64,000 nt of DNA, taken from contig OY744615.1 in NCBI GenBank assembly GCA_963556255.1, positions 49,176,356-49,240,355 on the forward strand, read 5' to 3'. Source of the DNA: Allolobophora icterica. Its lineage: Eukaryota; Annelida; Clitellata; Crassiclitellata; Lumbricidae. The notes under the pieces are model-generated. The model was not told the DNA's origin, did no database searches, and worked only from the letters and a program-made list of their open reading frames with translations. Shown here piece by piece: positions 58,049-64,000 of the stretch. The first letter of the stretch is position 1; each line of letters opens with the position of its first letter. Made by a program: the position numbers and the translations under genes.

Positions 58049-60310
58049 CTATTTCCTGTTGTTGAGGTTGATTCCGTGAGGTTCCAGAGTCCCAAGTTGA
58101 TGTTGCCAATACGTTTCCTTCTGTAATATCCTGCTTCTTAATTTCTTGATGTCACCCCTACAAAGAGAAAGCTCCGCAGCAGAAACTGTGTCTATTGGTG
58201 TTATTGTTATGTTAGCTATCGAGTGGTACGGTAAGGTAAAGTGTTTGGCTATTGGAGTGTCCTTAAGGGTTACTATATTAGATCTGTGGTCCGTCAATCT
58301 ATCACAGAGTCGTCTCAGGGTTTCTCCTACGTATTGCTTATTGCATAAATTACAAGTTATGAGATATACCACATTACAGCTTTTACAGTCAAGTCTATTA
58401 GCTATCTTATATTGTCTACGTGTGTATGTACTGTTGAAGGTGTTAGTAACATTAATGTGTTTACAGGTTTTACATCGGGAACCCATGCATCTAAAGGACC
58501 CTCCCTGTTCACGTGGGTTAATAGGCATGTTAGTCTTACGCGGAGCCAGCAGTTCCCCCAGGTTCTTATTCCTAGAAAATGCAGGTATTACTCTATAGCC
58601 GTTAAACAGAGGAGAGTCCAAGAGCAGTTTCTTCCATTCATAGACCAGTTTGGTAGCCAGAGAGCTGTAAGGAATGACTATAGGCAGTAGTGCTTTAGCA
58701 GAAGAGTTATTGTTGGATCTAGGCCTGTATTCTGTCCAGATGTCTAATTTGGTTTTTCTTAGTTTTCTTATATTATAACCGCGTATTTTAAGACTATTGA
58801 AAAGAATTCGGCAGGCCTGGTCATAATCGCTTTTAAATGACGAAAGTCTTTTAAACCTTAAAACCTGTGATTTTACTATGCCCATGAACGTGTGCGGAGG
58901 ATGGAAAGAAGAGTGATGTAGTAGCTGATGCGTGTCAGTTTCCTTAAAATATACCTTAGTTTGCAGGGTTGTTATGCCATTTACCATATGTTTGAATATT
59001 GTAGTATCCAGGAAGTTTACCGCCGTGTCGCTATAATCGAGTGTAACTTTTATATCAGGTATTATGGAGTTAAGAAATTCCTCAAATTGTTTAAGTTCAT
59101 CTATCGTACCAGGCCAAAGAAAGAACACGTCATCAAGGAATCTAAAGAATTCTTCGGGGTTTATATGGAAGCCAGTGCATGCCTTATTATCAAATTCCAG
59201 AAGATAGATGTTGGCAAGATTGGGGGCAAAGGTTTTACCCATGGCAGTTCCGAATATCTGGAGAAAGAATTTATTGCAGAAGGAGAAGTCATTATTTTTA
59301 AGAGCTATCTCAAGCAGTTCCAGTAATTCGTTGTCAGGCCTATGTGGGTCAGGATGTTTATCGAACATGTCCTTGACTATAGCGAGCGTGCGATCAATAT
59401 TCATATTAGTGTAAAGAGCGGTGATGTCCCCGGTTACCAAGATGTACTTATTGTCTATTCTACGATTCCTTATTTTATTAATAAAATCATAAGTGTCTTT
59501 TATGTAAGATGGATGTTTATTGGCTAAAGGTTTGAGGAAACTATCGATATACTCACTTACTCTGCGGGATTCTGTGCCGCAATCGCCCACGATCGGCCGT
59601 CCCTCCGGCATAATATTAGGTAAAGTCCATTTGCTAATTGGTTTATGTATTTTAGGTAGGAGATAAAAATGTCTTAATTTATCTGCTTCACTAGCATTAA
59701 GATATTCATGCTGCCTCTTAGTTATGTAACCCTGATTGTAAAGATCTTCTAGAACACAGTTAATTGCGGGTATATTATGTTTTTGCAAAGGCTCCTCTAT
59801 ACTTTTATAATATTTAGTGTTATCTAATTGTCTATACGCCTCCGTCAGATACGCTGCCTTATCTAATACACAAACCATCCCTCCCTTATCCGCTGATTTT
59901 ATAATTATGTTATCGTTAGCGCGCAATTTGCTTATGGCTTGTCTTTGTTCCCTAGTAATATTATGTTGAGTTTTAATAAGATAGGAGTTCTCTTTTAACG
60001 GAAATTTGCGCAAAATAGTCTCAGTAGTTTCCTGAAGTTTGGATATGAGTTGTTGAGCATCAGATCCTAAATCCTTGTACCTAGGCTCCCAGGTACTGGG
60101 GTGCATAAAGTTCTTAGCATTGCTAATGTTATGTTGGGGAGCCTGGTCATCGTCGCCAAAGTGGTCCCTATATTTAATCGATCTAATTAATTTATGCAAA
60201 GATTTTTCAATGCAGGAGTAATCAACCCTATTTATGTTAGGTACGAACGACAGACCTAGATCCAACAGGTCAGTTTCAGCTGTCGTTAGTGTTTGCTTCG
60301 ATAGATTCAT
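58049..60310 (-). CDS. Penelope-like reverse transcriptase with GIY-YIG endonuclease (ORF2)
   Basis: 753 residues from an ATG at 60310. The N-terminal region has LLDLGLSFVP (15-24) and the PLE signature IIKSADKGGMVCVL (136-149). RT motifs follow: HFYLLPKIHKP (214-224), GRPIVGDCGTESRR (237-250), LVTGDITALYTN with catalytic Asp295, GTAMGKTFAPNLAN (354-367), FRFLDD with catalytic Asp393/394 and FLDTTIFK (433-440). A CxxxxCxxCxH cluster (608-618) precedes the GIY-YIG nuclease: NVVYLITC, KQYVGET (658-664), Arg671, HRSN, Glu732 and PHGINLN. Every catalytic position I can check is present, so the enzyme is predicted active. PLEs use RT to copy their RNA onto a DNA 3' end, with the nuclease making the nick at internal sites. 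Which PLE clade it belongs to needs a tree. The zinc-finger linker suggests Neptune/Penelope-type rather than nuclease-less Athena/Coprina. Confidence 0.95.
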   Translation of the reverse strand: MNLSKQTLTTAETDLLDLGLSFVPNINRVDYSCIEKSLHKLIRSIKYRDHFGDDDQAPQHNISNAKNFMHPSTWEPRYKDLGSDAQQLISKLQETTETILRKFPLKENSYLIKTQHNITREQRQAISKLRANDNIIIKSADKGGMVCVLDKAAYLTEAYRQLDNTKYYKSIEEPLQKHNIPAINCVLEDLYNQGYITKRQHEYLNASEADKLRHFYLLPKIHKPISKWTLPNIMPEGRPIVGDCGTESRRVSEYIDSFLKPLANKHPSYIKDTYDFINKIRNRRIDNKYILVTGDITALYTNMNIDRTLAIVKDMFDKHPDPHRPDNELLELLEIALKNNDFSFCNKFFLQIFGTAMGKTFAPNLANIYLLEFDNKACTGFHINPEEFFRFLDDVFFLWPGTIDELKQFEEFLNSIIPDIKVTLDYSDTAVNFLDTTIFKHMVNGITTLQTKVYFKETDTHQLLHHSSFHPPHTFMGIVKSQVLRFKRLSSFKSDYDQACRILFNSLKIRGYNIRKLRKTKLDIWTEYRPRSNNNSSAKALLPIVIPYSSLATKLVYEWKKLLLDSPLFNGYRVIPAFSRNKNLGELLAPRKTNMPINPREQGGSFRCMGSRCKTCKHINVTNTFNSTYTRRQYKIANRLDCKSCNVVYLITCNLCNKQYVGETLRRLCDRLTDHRSNIVTLKDTPIAKHFTLPYHSIANITITPIDTVSAAELSLCRGDIKKLRSRILQKETYWQHQLGTLEPHGINLNNRK

Positions 60311-60363
60311 TGTATACTTAGAGGATGTGCTTTTGGTGTTGTCTTGGTTTTGATTGTTCTGTG

Positions 60364-61565
60364 TTAGTTTTTTGGTGTGCTGTTGCAGTGTTGTAGTATT
60401 CTGCTTAGTATGTTCATCTGTGTCTCCCGCGTGTAGTGTACCATGTCGCTATGAGTGTCTATCTGATGGGAAGAGAGTGGTTTAACGTATTTGTTGTGAC
60501 TGATTGTCTGTAGTGTGTGGTTGATCTCAGCAAGGTTGGTCGTCTCAGAGTCAGGTAGATGAGGATTGATAGAGACGCCCACAGCGGTAACCACCCGGGC
60601 CTTGGGTCTACAGTGTTCAAAGAAGATGTTAATGGCAGGTAAGGTGCGAGTACCAAAGTTCTGCTCCCTGTGGTTAATGCCCATGGCGATGACGAGATTG
60701 TCAAGCTGTCCGTTAGGAAGTTTCTGAGCCAGATGTAGTGCATTGCTAAAGTTAGCTCCAGAGAAGCATTCTAGTTGGAAGTGAGTAGGGATGTCCGGTT
60801 CCTTAAGATGCTTGAAGTTGGAGTCCGAGAGGATCAAGGTGCGAGTGTCCGGTCTTAGGTGGATCTTCCAAGAGTTCTTGTCATCACCCCAGTGGTGTGA
60901 GTACCGAGGAGGAGAGGAAGAAGAAGGAGGAGGAGGCGGAGGAGGAGGAAGAGAGGATGCAGGAGTAGTCATCGGGAGTACCGCTGTGGTGCTCGATGAG
61001 GTTTCAGTTTGTACAGAAGAGGAAGTAGTGGAAGTAGTACAATGAGGGATGGAGTGAGTAGAGATTAAAGGGATGAAAGAGACAGGAGTCTTGGGAGAGG
61101 TGAGAGGGAGATTGGGAAGGAGGCGTGGAGTTTTCCTAGTAGGGGAAGGAGAGTCAGTTAGATCACAGGGGAGAGGAGATTTGGAGGAAGCAACAGGTTT
61201 AGGTGTAGTGCGAGTGAGGGTCCTAGGAGGAAGAGGAAGAGGAGAATCAGGTTCCACAGTATCAGTATCAAGGTCAGTCAAAACAGAGTAGGGGTTGAAG
61301 ACCAAGGTGGGAGGAGTGGTCATGTGACAGGGTTTCTTGGCTGGATTAGTAGGTTTCCGGAAGATTTCCGTGTCCTCATTGCCCGTTACCTTACACTCAC
61401 CTTTCATGATACGCCTTGCCTTATCCTCACCCCAGATCGTCTTAGCCTCGCCTTCCACAAGTGCCCTAATGCTAAAAGTGGTACCCTTCCTACCTAGACG
61501 GCGTGTTATCTGATTGATTACCACTTCCACGGCTTGTTCCTTGTCCAGAGGGTTGTAAGTCCTCA
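60364..61565 (-). CDS. PLE1 ORF1, SGNH/GDSL hydrolase-like, 5'-truncated
   Basis: The frame is open from the telomeric junction at 61565 to the stop at 60364, with no ATG at its beginning, so the N-terminus is missing. Numbering from the in-frame GTG at 61530, residues 1-60 form a basic region of unknown type. About 75-210 is a Pro/Ser/Thr-rich linker. About 228-385 is a compact domain with the four SGNH blocks: LILSDSNF (Ser237), FSGANF (Gly258), NLVIAMGIN (Asn286) and DMVH (Asp362/His365). SGNH esterase-like domains are known in ORF1 of CR1-type LINEs and in some telomeric rotifer retroelements. Their role is unproven, with lipid or membrane contact suggested. The first block has SDS instead of GDS. 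A substrate cannot be inferred. Confidence 0.75.
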
Positions 61566-61810
61566 GGGTTAGGGTTAGGGTTAGGGTTAGGGTTAGGGTT
61601 AGGGTTAGGGTTAGGGTTAGGGTTAGGGTTAGGGTTAGGGTTAGGGTTAGGGTTAGGGTTAGGGTTAGGGTTAGGGTTAGGGTTAGGGTTAGGGTTAGGG
61701 TTAGGGTTAGGGTTAGGGTTAGGGTTAGGGTTAGGGTTAGGGTTAGGGTTAGGGTTAGGGTTAGGGTTAGGGTTAGGGTTAGGGTTAGGGTTAGGGTTAG
61801 GGTTAGGTTA
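61566..61810 (+). repeat. Telomeric repeat tract 7, about 40 units
   Basis: About 245 bp of perfect TTAGGG between the 5' end of PLE1 and the 3' end of PLE2. Confidence 0.99.
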
Positions 61811-64000
61811 GAGTATAATTATCAACGAAAAATCACTGATTAGGTAGCACTGGCTCAAGTTGTTCCTCAGTTTGTCTTCTACTGTTGTTGCGCAGGTTGA
61901 TTCCGTTTGGTTCGTATGTCATCAGTTGTTGTTGCCAGTAGGATTCCAGGTGGAGTAGACGGCTCTTCAATTTGCTCGGGTTGTCCCTGAAAGAAAAAAG
62001 CTCAACGGCAGTAACTGAATCTATTGGAGTGATTAAAATATTGTTAACAGAGTGATCAGGTAAGTTGAAGTGGTTAGCTATGGGAGTGTTTTTATGTAAT
62101 CGAATGTTTGATCTATGGTCAGTTAGTCTTTCTGAAAGTTTTCTTTGTGTCTCACCGACGTATTGTTTGTTGCAAAGGCTACATGTGATAAGGTAAATTA
62201 TGTTTGTGCTTCTACAATTGAATGGTCTAACTATATTGTATTGTCTGCGTGTGTAGGTGCTTGTGTATTTTTTAGTGGCGGTTAAGTGTGTGCAGGTTTT
62301 ACATGTTTTTGAATTACATTTTCTGGATCCCGCTTGTTCCTCTGTATATGTTACGTATTTAGGTTTACGTGGTGCAAGTAGTTCCCCTAAGTTCTTGTTT
62401 CTAGAAAATGCTGCAATAATACGGTAATTTTTGAAGGTCTCGTCTTGAAGAATTAGTTTTTTCCATTCGTAAACAATATGTGCAGAGAGCGGATTGTATG
62501 GGATGACAATAGGGAGCATTGGTTTTTGAGTGGTTGTACTTTTAGTGTTTGGCCTGTAATCGTTCCAAATGTTGAGTTTTATTTTCCTGAGTAATCTGTA
62601 GCAATACCCGCGTTGTCTAAGACTGTGGAAGAGTGTGCGGCAAGCCCAATCATAGTCGGTTTTGAAGGAAGAGAGTTTTTTAAACCTGAGTACCTGTGAC
62701 TTAAGAATGCCTCTGAACGTGTGTGTGGGGTGAAAAGATGAACGGTGTAACAGTTGATGTGTATCGGTGTCCTTAAAAAATACTTTAGTTTGAAGTGTGG
62801 TTATGCCGTGTTCCGTATGTTTGAATACTGTTGTGTCTAAAAAGCTTATTTGAGTGTCATTGTATGTAAGTGTAACTTTAATGTCTGGAATTAGTGAATT
62901 AAGGAAGATTTCGTATTGTTTCAGTTCATCTATAGTACCAGGCCAAAGGAAGAAGATGTCATCCAGGAATCTGAAGAAGTCGAGAGGGTTGATATAGAAG
63001 CCATCACATGCCTGTTGGTCAAAGTCTACCAGGTAAATGTTAGCCAAGTTTGGAGCAAAGGTTTTTCCCATGGCTGTCCCAAAGATCTGTAAGAAGAATT
63101 TGTGGCAGAAGGAGAAGTCATTATTTTTCATAGCGATTTCAAGGAGTTCCAAGAGTTCATCGTCAGGTCGTTTAGGATCAGGGAATCTAGTAAAGAAGTC
63201 CTTAACGGTTGAGAGTGTGCGGTCTATATTCATGTTTGTATATAAAGCAGTGATGTCTCCTGTAACCAAGATGTAGTGTTGTTTTATTTTGCGGTTTCTT
63301 ATTTTATTAACGAAATCATAAGTATCTTTGATGTATGAAGGATGTCTGTTGGCCAGAGGTTTGAGGAATGAATCAATGTACTCACTTATCCTACGGGATT
63401 CTGTAGCGCAATCGCCTACAATAGGTCGTCCCTCCGGCATGTCGGGAAGTGTCCACTTATTACTGGGTTTGTGTATTTTAGGAAGTAGATAGAAGTTTCT
63501 AGATTTGTCATCAATTTTAGCACTAAGATATTTCAGCTGTTTCTTGTTTATGTAGCCCTTGTTTAACAGTTTTTTCAATATTTGGTTGATTTTAGGTATG
63601 GTCTGTTCCTTTAATGGTTCTTCAATGGTTTTATAGTATTTTGTGTTGTTTAGCTGTCTGTTTGCTTCAGTAAGGTATGATTTATTGTTTAGAACGCAAA
63701 CCATCCCGCCCTTATCGGCGGGTTTTATTAATATGTCTTCGTTGTTACGTAGTTTGATAATAGATTGTTTTTGATTGTGTGTTAGGTTGTCCTGATTGTT
63801 CTTGAAAATATAAGCATTATTTCGTATTGGATATTTACGCAAGATGTTTTCAGTGGTTTCCTGTAATTGGGTTATTAGTTGTTTAGTAGTGAGCGATAAA
63901 TGTTTGTTCTTAGGAACCCAGGTGCTTGGATCTGTAAAGTTTTTGTTGTTGTTGTTGTTGTTGAATTTGCCCTGGGTCTGGTTGTCATCGTCAAAGTAGT
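61811..64000 (-). mobile_element. Penelope-like element PLE2, continues beyond window
   Basis: The second PLE, same orientation. Its 3' end, AGTATAATTATC and CGAAAAATCACTG on the plus strand, abuts TTAGGG directly. The conserved GAGCCAGTGC is here inside the last codons of the ORF rather than in the 3' UTR. Its protein differs from PLE1 at many positions, so it is a separate subfamily, not a duplicate. Confidence 0.9.
61833..64000 (-). CDS. PLE2 reverse transcriptase/GIY-YIG protein, N-terminus off window
   Basis: The frame is open from the window edge at 64000 (YFDDDNQTQGKFNNNNNN..., aligned to PLE1 residues about 50-65) to a stop at 61833. All PLE1 motifs recur: IKPADKGGMVCVL, NFYLLPKIHKP, GRPIVGDCATESRR, LVTGDITALYTN, GTAMGKTFAPNLAN, FRFLDD, CNSKTCKTCTH, NIIYLITC, KQYVGET, LESYWQQQL and PNGINL. 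It is intact as far as seen. The C-terminus is extended by about 15 residues (RRQTEEQLEPVLPNQ) relative to PLE1. An Asn homopolymer near the N-terminus matches a GTT run at 63940-63963. The Met at 63842 is internal, not the start. Confidence 0.95.
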   Translation of the reverse strand, partial: YFDDDNQTQGKFNNNNNNKNFTDPSTWVPKNKHLSLTTKQLITQLQETTENILRKYPIRNNAYIFKNNQDNLTHNQKQSIIKLRNNEDILIKPADKGGMVCVLNNKSYLTEANRQLNNTKYYKTIEEPLKEQTIPKINQILKKLLNKGYINKKQLKYLSAKIDDKSRNFYLLPKIHKPSNKWTLPDMPEGRPIVGDCATESRRISEYIDSFLKPLANRHPSYIKDTYDFVNKIRNRKIKQHYILVTGDITALYTNMNIDRTLSTVKDFFTRFPDPKRPDDELLELLEIAMKNNDFSFCHKFFLQIFGTAMGKTFAPNLANIYLVDFDQQACDGFYINPLDFFRFLDDIFFLWPGTIDELKQYEIFLNSLIPDIKVTLTYNDTQISFLDTTVFKHTEHGITTLQTKVFFKDTDTHQLLHRSSFHPTHTFRGILKSQVLRFKKLSSFKTDYDWACRTLFHSLRQRGYCYRLLRKIKLNIWNDYRPNTKSTTTQKPMLPIVIPYNPLSAHIVYEWKKLILQDETFKNYRIIAAFSRNKNLGELLAPRKPKYVTYTEEQAGSRKCNSKTCKTCTHLTATKKYTSTYTRRQYNIVRPFNCRSTNIIYLITCSLCNKQYVGETQRKLSERLTDHRSNIRLHKNTPIANHFNLPDHSVNNILITPIDSVTAVELFSFRDNPSKLKSRLLHLESYWQQQLMTYEPNGINLRNNSRRQTEEQLEPVLPNQ

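Larger units (their letters stand above)
57999..61565 (-). mobile_element. Penelope-like element PLE1 (ORF1 + RT/GIY-YIG)
   Basis: A two-ORF retroelement on the minus strand. Its 3' UTR is only about 50 bp, ending GAGCCAGTGCTCATTTTTCG and then ATATTC against TTAGGG. Its 5' end is cut inside ORF1, where CCTCA joins GGGTTAG at 61565. The two ORFs are separated by about 53 bp. The copy is otherwise intact, with no frameshift in 3.5 kb, so it is young. The orientation (3' end proximal, truncated 5' end distal) is that expected for reverse transcription primed from the telomeric 3' end. Confidence 0.9.

Overview
This window looks like chromosomal DNA of a non-vertebrate animal, most likely a marine invertebrate. 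The genes are intron-bearing with GT-AG introns, and the intergenic DNA and introns are packed with LINE, SINE, hAT and Helitron fragments and microsatellites. The telomeric repeat on the right is TTAGGG, which argues against most insects (TTAGG) and nematodes (TTAGGC). I cannot name the species from sequence alone.

Layout: 0-3.3 kb holds retroelement debris, including a fragment of a LINE with a restriction-like endonuclease. 3.4-8.8 kb is a complete six-exon KCTD5/2/17-type BTB gene whose introns host a LINE nested inside an inverted-repeat transposon. 9-20.4 kb appears to have no host gene. It contains four non-autonomous hAT elements with perfect 8-bp target duplications, a Helitron nested in one of them, a roughly 2-kb field of short hairpins, and SINE-like repeats. 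20.9-25.9 kb is a three-exon TMEM263-like gene with a 24-copy 51-bp minisatellite in its second intron. 27-29 kb is a decayed L2/CR1-type LINE. 30.4-32.9 kb is a three-exon gene I do not recognise. 34-47 kb is repeat-rich, with LINE 5' sequence carrying a 2A-like motif, long simple repeats and a 33-bp minisatellite. 47.5-52.9 kb is an LRR-Roc-COR (Roco, MFHAS1-like) gene with one very long exon plus a zinc-ribbon exon and two candidate last exons.

From 54.2 kb to the right edge, tracts of TTAGGG alternate with inserted elements. The best preserved are two Penelope-like retroelements (PLEs) on the minus strand, each with a reverse transcriptase fused to a GIY-YIG endonuclease. The first also has an upstream, 5'-truncated ORF1 ending in an SGNH/GDSL-hydrolase-like domain. 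The PLEs and several shorter insertions lie with the PLE-type 3' end against a TTAGGG tract on the left and, where visible, a truncated 5' end against TTAGGG on the right. This is the arrangement expected if each element was reverse-transcribed onto the 3' end of the G-rich telomere strand, lost its 5' part, and was recapped by telomerase. It is the most interesting system here: a stack of endonuclease-bearing, SGNH-encoding PLEs building a chromosome end, with the Roco gene as the last recognisable host gene before it. The G strand runs 5'-3' to the right, so the chromosome end should lie to the right of the window.
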